DNA of 64,000 nucleotides from Saccharina japonica (Eukaryota; Sar; Phaeophyceae; Laminariales; Laminariaceae), in contig MEHQ01001723.1 of assembly GCA_008828725.1 (NCBI GenBank), forward strand, positions 62,001 through 126,000. The letters run 5' to 3'. A program made the position numbers and the translations under genes. This document shows, piece by piece, positions 11,090 through 23,611 of this stretch (position 1 is its first letter; each line of letters starts with the position of its first letter). Under the pieces are notes generated by a model, which saw only the letters and a program-made list of their open reading frames with translations, was not told the DNA's origin and made no database searches.

Positions 11090-14020
11090 CGGGCAAAAAG
11101 GACTATGTAACGAAATTTGGTATTGCTGCTCCTATTAAGTGTGTTGGTTACCGACATCTAAACCGTCAAACAAAGGCCCAAAAGCCTCCTCGAAACATGA
11201 GAAGGGTTTGTTTGCCCAGTCGATGCATTGTGACCAAGCGTGACGGCGGTCGAAGCGATAACTTAGATCGCGCCCGCAGCAACAGCATGAATACGCCTCG
11301 TCATAGCTTCATGGCATTTGACTTTTGAAGGGGGGTGATGGAAGGTAGGGAAGCTATATATGAAATATTTGAGTATTAGTTGGCCCTTTTGGAAGCGGTC
11401 GGTGTTGCCACATTGCGCTGGTGGGTACCTGATACACCGCCTGTTGTAACCTAGACTACAGCCGACTACCAACGCTAAGTATACATAATCTTCACAGTCT
11501 TTTGCATCTACCATTTCGGTATTTTTTGTATCCACTGAATTTGTTCAAGACCACACTTTGTCTAATGAGAATGTCCCAAACTGTAAACTACATCACGTCG
11601 AATCTTCTTGAAAGTACTTACTGGAGTTATTGAAGGTCCATTTACAGGGCTCAGGTTTGGACGTGATGAGAGAAGCGTGCGGCCAGGGTGCCATGCGCGA
11701 TCAGGGTAAAGGACCAAATCGAGGGGATAGTATGTTGTGGTTCGCAGCTTGCGAGAGCGGGGGAGGAGCGGCGAGGGGTGCGCGGCAGATGTACAACGGA
11801 GTAAACGCTTTAATGAGAGGAACCACACAACACACAACGCGAACAGTGCTGTGATAAGTTAGAGTAAGCACCTTGTTTTTGTACAATCACTCTGTATACA
11901 ATAATTATCTACTTTATACCCTAAACATTTCTAAAGAAAAAATGGCGATGCCTTTTTGCGTGAGAAAAACCTATGGATAAAACTAGAACATAAGGTCACA
12001 ATGCTGTGTGTTAAAAAAGTTGGTATCTTTCTCTGGAAAATACACGCCTGCGGGGCATCTCGTAAAAAACAGAAAAACAACCATCACTTCGCGTGAGAGT
12101 TGAGGTTCCACCACCTTATCATTAGATACACCTGCACCATATGGGCAGAATAAAGCCCGTATGCTTGTCCAAACACGTAATAAAGTGATAGAATTAGGTG
12201 CGTTAGTGTCCGGTGCCCGACGCATGTATTGAATTGAATAGCGCCCGTCGCCAAGAATTCGCGTAGCATAACATATATCAGTGTCGTCGACTTGTGTACG
12301 TTGGTGAAATACAGCAGTGGTGAAACATAGTAAAAGAAAAACACGCAGTGCGCGTTGGTGGGAAGCAGATATAACACTGATGATACTGATTGTGTTATAA
12401 TTACGTACGTCGCTGTCGATACCCCTGCCCCCCACCCCGCCCCTGGCGGCCATACTGCTGTTTCTACCCAACTGCAAACAGCTGCCCAGTTTGGTCGACC
12501 GATGACGCCCTGTATGTCTCTCACATTTCGAACGAGTTACGTTCTTGATAGGAGACTGTCCTAGGCTACTTATCCTGTCAAGAGGCATGAGCACAACGAC
12601 TAAGTTTACGACTGGGTTCGCCCGACTGGACGTCAAACCAATGCATGTCACTCGTTTACCCAGATATGTCATCGCCATGGCAAGCGTCTGTTTTTGCGAT
12701 TTAGGCACCGCTAAACCCCGACCAAGTTAAAGCGGCAACTTAGCCCTGGTCATAGTGTCGTCTTCACGTGCTTGGCCGCACGACGGCCAGATGGCGTCGT
12801 CTACGGAAAAGGGTGCGCACCCGCTGCACCTATATCAAGATGACAAAGGGGTCCCATGTACCTGTTACGTCGAACAAAAACGTACTGAGGGGGGGCTGTA
12901 TCCATCTTTGCTTCCCCATATTCTTCTCCCTCATTCGCAAAATTAATTAATTATACCCCCCCATACCACGAACAACCTACCTAACGAGTACATGTATATA
13001 CACTACCTATACGACGACCAGAACATATTATATGAAATATCGTCCCTTCCCTCGAATGAAAAATCAGCGGGATCTCGAAAAAGGCGTACGCCTTCGTACC
13101 CTTGTCAGGCGTAGTACTCCCATACCAGGTATACTCTCTATTGTTGTGCTGTGCATATATGATATCTCTAAAATACGGCTCGGATATAATTGACCAACCC
13201 CACAAATTGTCACGGGTGTTTAATGCGCAAAACCTGGGGGGGGTTGCAGAGGAAGTCAATTAAACTTCATCTCCGGCAGCATCTGCCTGCGCATAAATCA
13301 TTGCCACACTGAAATCATTTGCGAAGGGCCTGAGGACGAGGATGTCGAAGTCCCCCCATTTTTCCGCCGCTGTATTCCTTTAACGTATGTTTAGAAAATG
13401 ACTGCCCGGCCGCGCCTGCAAACCTAACCAACATGTCAGCTCTCTGTAGAGCTGAGGCACGCGTCTCAATATTTGTCGGTTGGCGGGATGTCTCTACTGC
13501 TGTAGCTCTAGGCAGCAGTTCGGGTAGTCATTTACGATCCCCGTTTTCGGCTTTAACGGCGTCTTGCTTCGCTGGTCAATGAATCTGAAGACAGCTGTGA
13601 ACTACCGGTACACCTGTAACCTCTATTCATCGAGCTGGTGTGTTTCGTCGACAACGTAAAGAGCCCTTCCGTCAACTGGCGACAACAATTGCAGATCCCC
13701 GATCTGACGACGGATGACCCTTCAAATTTTGCCGTCATGTAGCCGGTCGTTTGACCCAACGGACACACAGAAAATTCAAGCCATACTGGCTTTGGATGTG
13801 TCGCCGGTGATGATCTGCCAGCTGTTTGTACTGTTGTATAAGTTCGTCCCCTTGCAGAGCTTGACCACTGCTGGGTAACGTTCTTCTGCCGATGAAGAAC
13901 GCCTCAATTTTAGTTGGTGGATCGCTCCTAACATGCCCCCGAGTAGGTGTGAAAGGGAACACACCAGTCATGATTTCGCAATGCCAGGCGTCCCGAATAA
14001 CACTTGGCGGAGGGTGCTTC
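11090..14020. other. Intergenic, nothing recognised
   Basis: Short frames only. GC-rich and AT-rich patches alternate. I could not assign a product or a repeat family to any part. Confidence 0.4.
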
Positions 14021-14023
14021 TGC

Positions 14024-15467
14024 TACAGGGGCCCGCATCTGAGTTTTCCCCGAAATTGATAAGAAATTTCTAAATACAATTTTGTTTTTTCGTAGATTCA
14101 GAAAAAAATACGAACAGCCCAGAATGAAGATACGTTTCAAAACCAAAGGCATTTTGCCCCACCGATTCGTATGACGCAACAGAAGGCATGCTCGGTAACA
14201 GAAGGAACTGGACCTCCCTTCTACCCAATCCTGGCGTCATTTGAGCCCTTGTGGCCGCCACACTGCTCTCCGATCTGCCGGCAAGGCTTGTGTCTTCGAG
14301 CTGCTGAAAATCTGCATATCGCTCGTCCCGAGTACGCCTTCTAACAAAATTAATGAGGCTCGAGCTAGCATCTTAGCCCAACGAAGCCAGGGGTGGCAGC
14401 AACCCCACAACCCACAAGGTTATTGTAACGTCGGCCGTTCCAAATTTCGTTGCTTGCATCGCTTGAGAGGTCAATTTGCTCGTACTCGTTCATATCAGAA
14501 GTGAGTGGAGTCGCGGCGCGTCAGTTTTCGTTTACATCATCCTCGTAGATCAAAGGCTGAAACCTCGCTGATGGAGGCTTATTTTTGGCTGCGACGACTT
14601 GAGGCCGTCTCCCGAGGTCAGAGGGACAACTTGACAGGCTGGAGCTGGTCATGAGGTACCTTGGCGAGGGGGAACGAGCTGCTGTTCGAAGTCGGTCCTT
14701 GATTTTATCTGTTAAGATTTTCGGGGTACATCTCTCTCTTGGTGAATCTGGACAGAGGGCAGCCCTACCTCTCAAGGACGCGACCATTTGCGTCGCCGAT
14801 TGCTCTTCTCGAACTCTCTTGTAGTGGACAACGGCCACGCCAAATGTCCCTTGCGCCCCTCTTTCCTAGGTTGAGCACGAGTCGCATCTACAAGCAGGAG
14901 AAGCTGCGGAAGTTTCCTCGATCGGCGAAACGTTATTATTGTACTGTAGATATGTTGGTTCGAGTACTCGTAATTTGCGCATTTCTCACAGCAGTACCTG
15001 CACCGAACGAGCACGAGGAAATTGAGCCCGCGAACGATACAAGCAACGAAATTGGAATAGGCCGACGTTACAATGACCCTGTGGGTTGTGGCGTGCCTGT
15101 CACCATTGTTTTCGTTTGGCTAAGACGATGGCTCGAGCCTCATTAATTTTGTTAGAGGGAGTACTCGGGACGAGCGATTTGCAGATTTGCAGCAGCTCAG
15201 AGACACAAGCCTTGCCGGCAGATCGGACAGCAGTGTGCCGGCCACAATGGCGCTAATGACGCCGGGATTGGGTAGAAGGGGGCTCCAGTTCCTTGTGTTA
15301 CCCAGCATGCCTTCTTTTTCGTCATGTCAATCGGTGGGGTAAAATTCCTTTGATTTTGATACGTATCTTCATTCTGGGCTGTTCGTTTATATTTGTGATT
15401 CTACGTTTTATTTCTTTTTACTTTTCATAATTTTCGGGAAAACTCAGATGCGGACCCCTGTACCTAC
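14024..15467. mobile_element. Long inverted repeat, arms about 470 bp, spacer about 500 bp
   Basis: The arm 14,024-14,500 reads as the reverse complement of 15,000-15,467. Aligned landmarks on the two arms are GCATCTGAGTTTTCCC/GGGAAAACTCAGATGC at the outer ends and CGATCTGCCGGCAAGGCTTG in the middle. CACAACCCACA and ACGTAACG-type words pair near the inner ends. Identity looks roughly 75-85% by eye. The spacer holds only short frames, among them 14,521-14,838 on the minus strand, and no recognised transposase. It could be a non-autonomous DNA transposon with long terminal inverted repeats, or an inverted duplication. Confidence 0.7.
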
Positions 15468-15469
15468 TT

Positions 15470-17550
15470 TCAAACAGGGCTTTTGCGCCGTCAAAGACCT
15501 CGCGCTGGCGTTCGTTGAGCTGGTCAGGCAGTACTACTTGAAATCAACTCACTTCAGGGGCCGTCCCCCCTGTCCTTCGTCTCTAGTCGTCGATGATGAA
15601 GACAGCTAAGCGGTGGCAGTCCATATCCTCCGCCAACATCGATAGATTGCACTCGTGATCGTTGTTCCAATTCGTGTCACCGCCGTCAACATCGCGACAG
15701 CAGAGCACAATTCCCGCCATACAACCTGCGCCCATACATCCCTCAGCATTGTCACGGAGTATACCACTCTCGCCGTTTTCATCTTCCTCCGATGACCGTC
15801 TAAAATCATCGAGACACGCCGTCAAAAAGCGTCGTTGTGAAATATTTAACCCGCGTGCCAAATTAAACGATTGTATAAGGGTGGTTGATGGCAGCACGTC
15901 CCCACTGGCCGGGCTTCCCGAATACCCCGGGGCGGCACAGCCATTGTAAGCCCTGACATTCATTGTTGGAGGCGAACAGGGTAACGAAGAGGGTGCCACA
16001 ACCTTTTGTGGAAAAGACGGCCTGAAATTGCTTCGCCCGTGTGCCCCAGTACGGCCAGTCATAATTGTTCGCCCCGGTTGGACGAATGCGCATCAAGAGA
16101 GATGTCGCCTCTTCCCCGCTCGCTATCAATACCGCCTAAAGCTGTGTACTGGTCAGTACCGTGTTGCCCTTTGAAAAATTAACGTGAACCCAGCCAAATA
16201 TCACCGTACGGTGGCGCGTGAACATATTCTGGGACGCGTAAGCGATCGGCGGATGATAAGCGAAACGACATCACGAAGGGCCCTTCGCGCCCGTATCGAG
16301 TTACTTCAGGGGGTGCTTGAACCTGTCTGTCGTGGAAAATTTCATGTGCCGCGCGGGGCTAGGGGGGTTCCCCTACCCATAGCGAACACGAGTAGAGAAG
16401 GCCATGGTTGCAAGTCGAGGGTGTTAAGGACTCCTTTGGCGGCGTGCTCCCTATATTGTATTCCGGCGTTGATCGTTGCGACGGCGGTAAGTTCGAATAT
16501 TTCTGTACCTTACCGCATATACTCGATAGCCGCGTCAGCTTCAGACTTAGATATGGCGTTGGTTTCACCCCCCCTTTGTGTTAGAGAGGTCTGTCAGCGG
16601 TCGATGTTTCATTTTGGGTTGAGTGCATTCTCATCCATGACGATGTCGCGGAAATTGGGGTTGTGTGGCCCCTGAGTCGCCAGAGGGTGCCTTCTATCAG
16701 GGGCTGTCTGGTGATGTGGTCTGTGTTTTTGCCTCGGTTAGCGCTTTTTCTGATAACGGCGAGGACAGGGGCGCCTGCCGCCAGGCGTGGAATACGGACG
16801 GCGATACGTTTAACATCCCGAGCAACGTCACGATCACGACGTGCCATCTGAACACCCTCTCTCGCCCGCAGAAGCGGTACACCGCATGATGCTTCAAGCT
16901 CTGACAATGAGCACCTGCTTTAGTGGTATAAGGCCTTCGAGTTGGGGTGGAACATTTACCGGGTTCATGTCGTACTTACATGAGCAAACCTTAGGCACCT
17001 TTTTGTCCCGCTTGCAGCGGCTACAACTGCGCGTGAATGCGAGATGGCATCTAAACACACACATTCGCATACTTATTGTTTGTATCGTGAGAACGAGCGG
17101 TTTATACGAGCGCATCAAAGCACTCGACGTACTGGTGTATAAGGTGACTATATTTTCTTGCCGTGGAGTGGTGTAAAGTCAGGTAGTTGGTTATGCTTGG
17201 ACACCCAACACATCATTTTTTTTGTGTGAAGCGCTAACAATCTACGTTTTCATCAACGAAACGTGCTCCTGAATCTCCTCACAGCACCAACACCGTTCTA
17301 CTTCGGCAAAACTAAACGCGTATAGTACTCTATTTCCAAGTAGCCTTCCCCCAAATATACCCTCGTCGAAGACGTCGCCGCAATGACAAGCCCACTCTAG
17401 CTACACCCTGTTTAGCCTCAAAACGTATCTGTTTTTCTACGGGGATTCATCAACATATCAAACAACACCAGAAAGACGAGTACATGGTTAAAATTGATGC
17501 CTGGTGCATGCCAGTGCATACGTCTGCGAAACGCACCGAACATTCATATA
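15470..17550. other. GC-rich segment with unassigned frames
   Basis: Overlapping frames occur on both strands (for example 15,863-16,129 minus and 16,184-16,675 plus). The minus frame has a plausible protein-like stretch around NNYDWPYWGTRAKQFQ and a second frame takes over next to it. That could be a decayed gene, but I recognise no family, conserved splice site or start. Not called as a gene. Confidence 0.25.
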
Positions 17551-17834
17551 TAGCCCTATATGAGTACGACGCAAAGTCGTAATTACCTTGATAGCTGGTG
17601 GTATATTAGAACACCGTATATTAGTTTTTACAGTAGGTGGAGGGGTCGAAGCCTGCAGAAGGAGGAGGACGAGCGGGGCTCGGACAACTCACCACCACTT
17701 GACGAAGTTACATTATTAAAGTTCCAAGCGTCGGAGACGGGGGAACAAGGACATAGAGGAGGAAGGCCCCCATTGCCCTTGTTCCGGAGAGCACATGTGT
17801 CCAAGGTGTGGCAGCGGTATTTTGCAGATACAGC

Positions 17835-18175
17835 TGCGGCGGCAGGGCAATACAGCAGCTACAGCAGCAACAGCAGCAGCAACAGCAGCAGGGCCGGCAA
17901 CGGCGCCGGCGGTAGCGACGGCAGTAGAAGCGCGGCGGCGGAAGTACATCAACAGCTGGAGCACCAGCAGCTTCCTCGGCAACCGAAAACAGCAGAGACG
18001 GCGACGGCAGTGTAACTCCAACAACAGAAGCAACAATACCAGCACAAGTAGCGGCAACGGCGGCGGAAACGGCAGCAGCAACAGAGGCAGCGGGGCGGTC
18101 GCAGCGGCGGCAGCAGCAACAGCAGCAACAGCAGCAGCAGAAACAGTAGGGGCAAAGCAACAGCCACTCACTCCG
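17835..18175 (+). repeat. CAG/CAA/CGG-rich trinucleotide tract
   Basis: Imperfect runs of CAGCAGCAACAGCAG and GGCAACGGCGGCGG dominate about 340 bp. Several frames stay open through it, giving Gln/Ser/Asn- or Ala-rich peptides. A coding homopolymer region is possible (a frame opens at 17,560), but there is no conserved domain on either side. Confidence 0.8.
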
Positions 18176-18474
18176 CCTCAAGTTCGTGTCGAACGGCCGC
18201 AGCCGCCACGCGCTCGGATACATTTAACAAACAACAACGATAGTAGCTTCAGGTGGAGGTGCAGTTACAGATACAGCTACTGTAACAAGCACAATCACTG
18301 CTACATATAGGGTACAGAGTTGCGTAGTGCTTACCTGAGTGTACCACCGGCGGAGAAACTCCTCGTCGACGTTTTCAGGCTATCGGCCGGCAGATAGGTT
18401 ATTCGCATAGGTTTCCTAAAAGAAGAAGAGGCGCAGGGGTGTACAAACAAACAGCTGGGTGGGACGGGGGGGTG

Positions 18475-18616
18475 TACTCCATATCAATGCATACTCGTAG
18501 TCGTATGGCCATACAACCTGGAATCTCTACAATGCCGGGGCGGAGCATGTCGGGTTTTCACCGACCAGGCAGAGTTTGGTGGCACCCAAGCGCGGAGCGC
18601 GTCCGGTTCTGAACAT
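18475..18616 (-). repeat. Fragment of the 24-26 kb inverted-repeat family
   Basis: GTCGTATGGCCATACAACC, then CTACAATGCCGGGGCGGAGC, TCGGGTTTTCACCGACC and CACCCAAGCGCGGAGCGCG follow the same order as the right arm at 25,850-25,985. This is a truncated, diverged copy. Confidence 0.7.
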
Positions 18617-19536
18617 AGGAACTCTGGCTGGGCGTTGGCAGCCTACGGCAAGGAATACTGAGCCCCACGAAAGTTAAATGACGGGAGATTAATAAACTTA
18701 CGGAAGAAAGAAGAAGGAGTGAGGGAGGGGCATAAATTGAAACCGGGGGCAAACGGAAGGCGGGTTTAAAAAAGTCAAAAATGAATCACAATGGATTTGC
18801 CTGGGGGTAGGAGGGGGGCGGGTTGCACCAACACACCAAGCTACGCAGTCTGCACCCGTACACACATTCTGAGAACTCAACCGTGGTATACAGTGGTATA
18901 CAATGCAGAACACACAAAACCAAAAATATCACCTGATGCACCAAAACAAAATACATTCAACAATACCATGCTATGTTCAATACACCAGACACAACCACCG
19001 GTATTCCATACTACGAGTACCATACCACATGCTCCTACCGCAAGCGCCATACCACAAACAGTTACCACTACCTGGAATATATGCCATATATACCACTTTC
19101 CACGTATAACACTCAACCAATATACAACGTATATATACGTTAATGCACCCGTTGGCAGCACTGATGCATATACATCCTGTGTCGCTCATGACATCCTCTA
19201 GCACAACAGACATGGGAGAATCGGCGAGTAGGCGTCATCCCGGCGGTTTGAAGCGCCCTTTGTATGCCACATCCACCCCACAGCAGTACTAGTACCATAT
19301 ACCAAGTATGAGTACCATCGGCCAATTAGGGTATACCTTATAAGTACCATACAACCAAGACCCATGAAAGGCTCGAGACAAGCGTGTAAGTCTCCTGGAA
19401 AGAGACCGCAGGTTCGACCTATTCCACATACCTAATACCTTACAAGGACCCGTCCCACATGTACCATGTGCCACTTAATAAACCATACCAGTACCATATA
19501 CCATATACCACACGCATGTGGCACACACTCGGATAC

Positions 19537-19641
19537 AGTAATCGCTTGCGTCCGCTGTATGAATATCATCGACGATCATGACAGCCCCGTTGGCATCCTT
19601 ACCCATCTCGTACTTCGTATCGAGCACCTTTTTGCCGCCGT
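19537..19641 (-). CDS. SAICAR synthetase fragment (DTKYE exon)
   Basis: The translation contains GGKKVLDTKYEMGKDANG followed by VDDIHTADASDY. This is the family signature of phosphoribosylaminoimidazole-succinocarboxamide synthase (usual forms DTKYEFG and DEVHTPDSSRYW), an enzyme that joins aspartate to CAIR in purine synthesis. The motif lies in the C-terminal half of the enzyme. The exon ends in GATTACT|GTATCC, so the next exon would supply the GG that completes the usual Trp. No such exon was recognised downstream. The start shown follows the only local AG, but it is out of phase with the upstream exon. An alternative start 12-13 bases further upstream would restore the frame without an AG. 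Known homologues act in the cytosol or plastid. Here function is doubtful. Confidence 0.72.
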
Positions 19642-19716
19642 CTGACGACACCAAACCAACACAGAACATTGTTGAAATGGGACATAACACGAAGGAAAAG
19701 GAATGAGACATCATAG

Positions 19717-20050
19717 GATGGGATGGGATGGGATGGGATGGGATGGGATGAGATTTGACCGGATGGGACGGGATGGGATGGGATGGGATGGGATAAAGGG
19801 AGTGGATGGGATGGGATAGGATGGGACGGATTGAGCTGATACCTCAAGAGATGAGACGGAATGATATATATGGAGAAAACGAGGTGGTTGGTTTAGGATG
19901 CAATGACATTGCGTAAGACGGAATTCGAAACTACGAGGTGGGTTGCGACATAATAGGACGGAATATGATGGCATAGCATATAATAGGGCAGAATCCAACG
20001 ATATGAAACGGAATGGAATGGAACGGTATAGAACGGAATGGGATATTGTT
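19717..20050. repeat. GGGAT pentanucleotide microsatellite, degenerating to GGAAT/GGAAC
   Basis: GGGAT is repeated almost perfectly at 19,717-19,832. Diverged GGAATGGAATGGAAC-like units continue to about 20,050. It fills most of the interval between the two SAICAR synthetase segments. Confidence 0.9.
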
Positions 20051-20092
20051 GGCAGTATATAAACGGCCCGGCAAATGGCGTAAACTGGCTTA

Positions 20093-20209
20093 TTGTCCGA
20101 ACCCGAACAATGCGTGGGCCAACCGGCTGCACTCGTCCCAGTCATCCTTGATTATCCGCTCAGTGCAAACAACCTCGTCGGCGCTAATACGTTCGCCGTG
20201 GATGGCATC
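20093..20209 (-). CDS. SAICAR synthetase fragment (upstream exon)
   Basis: A strong polypyrimidine tract and GTGCGGCAG acceptor open the frame DAIHGERISADEVV, then WDECSRLAHALFGFGQ, 39 codons. In the family this segment (HDxPIS... then a helix ending in FGQ) sits just before DTKYEFG, in the same order as here. The frame ends FGQ then TAA, exactly where homologues continue, and the DNA reads GGACAATAAGCC where CAG|GTAAG would be expected. So the donor appears damaged or non-canonical. N-terminal exons, with the ATP and CAIR-binding residues, were not found further up to 23 kb. Interpretation: decayed paralogue, or a gene with an unusual intron. Confidence 0.72.
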
Positions 20210-20640
20210 CTGCCGCACAGAAAAGGGGGTGAAAAACTCGCGGTTGTGAGCAATAGGTATGCGTCCGTTTTATAGCAGGAAAGCCATAAACTAGCCATAT
20301 GACGGAATACAATCCATGTACTGCTCGGCGTAACAATAAAACCCTAGGCGCGCTGGAAATCGCGTCGTACACGGAATCGTGGTGCGACAACACAATCCCG
20401 AAACAAAACAAGGGGATAATAAATGTTTTTAGCGATTGACCATCCGAAAGAAGAGCCGCTGGTGATTACTGCATCGAAATCAAGACGCGCCAAGGATTGT
20501 AAAGTGAGCCGCCTTCTCCAAAATTTTGCATAAGTGGTGGAATTTCAGTATGGGCTACTGAGAATCCATGTGGTCCCCGTATTGGTCCTGTATTATGATA
20601 TTATGAGACGACACATCTCTTCATAAGCCTTAAATTTAAC

Positions 20641-20686
20641 GCGTACCCTCAACCTTAACCTTAACCCTAACTTCAACTCTCAACTT
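20641..20686 (-). repeat. Degenerate interstitial telomere-like tract
   Basis: CCTTAACCTTAACCCTAAC at about 20,651 is the C-rich form of variant TTAGGG repeats. Too short for a telomere. Confidence 0.6.
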
Positions 20687-21421
20687 ACCCGAAGCAGATT
20701 TTCTCGGGCGGCGTAATATCGCAAAAAACAACGTATATCGTTAAAATGCGTTAAACCCCTAGCTTTCTATAAGCCACGGACCGTATTTCGATTTGACAGC
20801 AACAGCAACATACCTGTGCCTTTTGACGGCATGCAGCTGCAGCTGATAGCAGTTTGTGGTGTTTTGCACTTAGACGACGAGTGGAGGTACGAGTTTCGGA
20901 TGCATATGGTATTGTGAACGCAGCCAGGGACGCCAGTCTACTACTTGCACCGCGAGTAGCGATGTTGCTATGATTACATGAATGTTGTAGTACTGTAATA
21001 ACAGGTAGAAGGTATATTTGCAGTAGCAAGCACTACGGAGGCCCCAAGATAAAATAGACCATTAGCACGTAAACATACAGAAGATAATACAAAGTAGGAG
21101 TGTTTGGTCATGGTGCCCTGTTAAGGCAGTTTGGCACTGCTGCCGACGTACTGCTGTATTGGACATACGGCGTATGGACTCGATAGGACGATAACATCGC
21201 TCCACCTGTCATGATGGCAAACATATTATTTTGATTTTTTTTATGTGCCTAAAAGGTAAAATCCCATTCTTATCGAGAAGGCAATTGCCAATTTACAAAA
21301 TTGGTTGTTGAAGCTACCCGGCGGGTGTACGAATTAAACTAAAAAACAAAACACCATCGACGTTCTGGTCTACATTACTATACCTCAGCTGTCTTCTATT
21401 TTCCGTCCAGCGATATTGTAC

Positions 21422-21565
21422 TTGTCTTTGAGCACGCGGATGTACGAAGTCCATACACAAACGATCCACACAAAAGGAGTTATCGAACGTCGTTCGAGCG
21501 CATGGGTCACACACGATAAAATCCTCTGGCAAGTGCTTAGGCAGAAACAGAGTGTAACGAGGAAC
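21422..21565 (-). CDS. Possible orphan exon, unknown protein
   Basis: 48 codons open between a CGAG acceptor and a CAA|GTACAA donor, translating as VPRYTLFLPKHLPEDFIVC then DPCARTTFDNSFCVDRLCMD. The composition looks protein-like (Pro, Cys, Phe and charged residues mixed), but I recognise no family. Neither splice site is strong and there is no partner exon. It could be chance. Confidence 0.2.
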
Positions 21566-22159
21566 CTCGGGTCAAAGATAGGCAAACGGCAGTCGCTCAT
21601 CATCTCACGCATCGTCGCCGACTTTCAAATAGTTTACCGCCACCAGTGTCGAGTTCATAGTTATGCAGTTCCTGAACTATTATCGAACACGCATGTCTGT
21701 CTCATTCCGTAGAGTGTGGAATACTCCAGTCGTGCTAACATGGGCCAACATAAGACGAGACGTCGCACTACCTCTATAGTTCCCCCCAAAAGACCGTCTA
21801 CGATTTCGGATAAACTTTGAAACGGCGCGAACGGCTGGCCACACTAGGGCATCGCCATTAAAACGCAACCTGTTGACAGCACGTCCTTCCGCGTGGCTGG
21901 TCCTCCCTGCCTCCTGCCACCCCTTATGCCTCTCTCCCTTGCCCCACCCGCCCCACCTGTTTTCTCTCTCACGGCCATCTTCGGGCGAGGTGAAACGCGC
22001 TTGTCCTTTAAACAATTTGTTTTCTGCGCATTTGGTTTCACCTGAATTTCGGAATTCTTGCGATCTTTTCATTTTTTCTCATGTTTTCCAAACGTTCGGC
22101 ATTGTCGATGCGGGTTCAGTGCTGATTCGTAAACAGTTATTATTAACAGTATGTGTATA

Positions 22160-22345
22160 TGTTTGATGTATTGATGAACTCGCTCTTCGTGTGAATGTGA
22201 AACAATCAACGAAGAACCGTTCGATCTTCAACCGCACTCACACTGTAAGCCCTCGTAGGGTGTATGTATATATATGTACTCGCTCTTCCTGTGGACGTGG
22301 AAAACCCGTTCGATCCTCAACTGCAAACACTGCGAAACCCTTGGA
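22160..22345. repeat. Tandem duplication, about 100-bp unit
   Basis: ACTCGCTCTTCGTGTG at 22,178 recurs as ACTCGCTCTTCCTGTG at 22,278. Both are followed by CCGTTCGATC-TCAAC and preceded by TATGTRTATATGT. Divergence is moderate. Confidence 0.75.
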
Positions 22346-22896
22346 CCTGGACACCTTGCTCATGCGAATTAAGAATACTGTAGTCCTTCTGGCACAAAAT
22401 GTTCGACCTCTCATGAGACCCTATCGAAAATAACGTTCGCCAGTTTTACAGGTCGGACTTACTCTCTCTGAGCAGTATTAGAGAGCATAGGTCATGAGTT
22501 ACATTAGGGTTTCTGGAGCCGGACCGATCCGGTGCATTGTTCGTCATGAAAAGTGCCTTTTACTCTAAGGCCACTCTGCCTACCTCTGGTACCCATAAGC
22601 GATGTAGAAAAACGGCAGTATCTCCAGCTGCTAATACTTTTGAACCTCATATTTTGAACAATTAACGCCGTGCACTACAGTTAGTAGGTGGACCTACGTT
22701 GGCCTGTAGTTCGGCCGTTCGTAGAGTCTTAGGTGGCCACAGCAAAAGTGTAGATATGGAGCAGGAGCTCCGAAACCATCAAACTTCGTATTTGCTGAGC
22801 ACTTTCGTTCCTTGATGTAAATGGAGCAACGCTTGCCCTCCGATGCAGATCCAAGAGCCATAAGACCTCCTCGAGCCTAAAACTAACAACCTGTAC

Positions 22897-22970
22897 GTTG
22901 GTGGGGAGAAGGTCTGAGCATTAAAACTGGGGCGTTGGTCGGGAGAAGGTCTGAACATTATAACTGGAGC
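22897..22970. repeat. Tandem duplication, 37-bp unit
   Basis: GGGAGAAGGTCTGA(G/A)CATTA is repeated twice at a 37-base spacing, starting at 22,897 and 22,934. Confidence 0.85.
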
Positions 22971-23611
22971 AATGCCGTGTTCGGTAAGGAGTACTGGTAA
23001 GATGTAATTGTATAAGGGAAAACAGTAGTGTTGCTGCTGAAAGAAGACGAACAATACACTTTTCAAACTACTGAAGTAATCAAAACATTTACCAACCGAA
23101 GGGGACTCCCGGATATTGTTTTTTCGTGTAAATGTCAGCCTTGCTTTTCCATCTTCCCGTTTTGTTATTACAGTAGTTGTCGTGTCCTGCAGGATTCACC
23201 AGAGTAGTTTCAGGAGATGTAATCTTGTTTTAAACGTGTTGAGTCTCACACGCTTACACTCTTGTGGCCGGGGTTAAAGGCCGGCAAAACTTGTTTCCCT
23301 GTACTTCAGGTACCTACAGCGGAACATGTCGGCATCATCTCGATCCCGACCGTTGGAGAAGGTTACCGAATACCGCAAGATACGTAGGGTAACGACATAT
23401 CGTTTGAGAACTTTTCTAAACACACAAACTAACCATCTAGAATGGGAAACCAAATCCACCCTTTATGGACCAGAAACAGATACCATGTTCGATCGATGGG
23501 GTCGGAAACCATTATCTGGAAGGCTGCCACCCGGGAATGGGATTCCACGTTCCCCATACGTTTGAGTCCGGAAAAGTAATTGATATGCAAATTTTTGGTG
23601 ACGGGCTTTCA

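Noticed and set aside
14952..15146. Small secreted-peptide gene in the inverted repeat
   Set aside because: Only the first 17 residues look like a signal. The rest lies in the repeat arm and the mirrored arm does not preserve it.
17560..18015. Gln/Ser-rich protein of 151 residues
   Set aside because: All frames stay open through the CAG/CAA tract, and no domain or splice evidence supports one of them.
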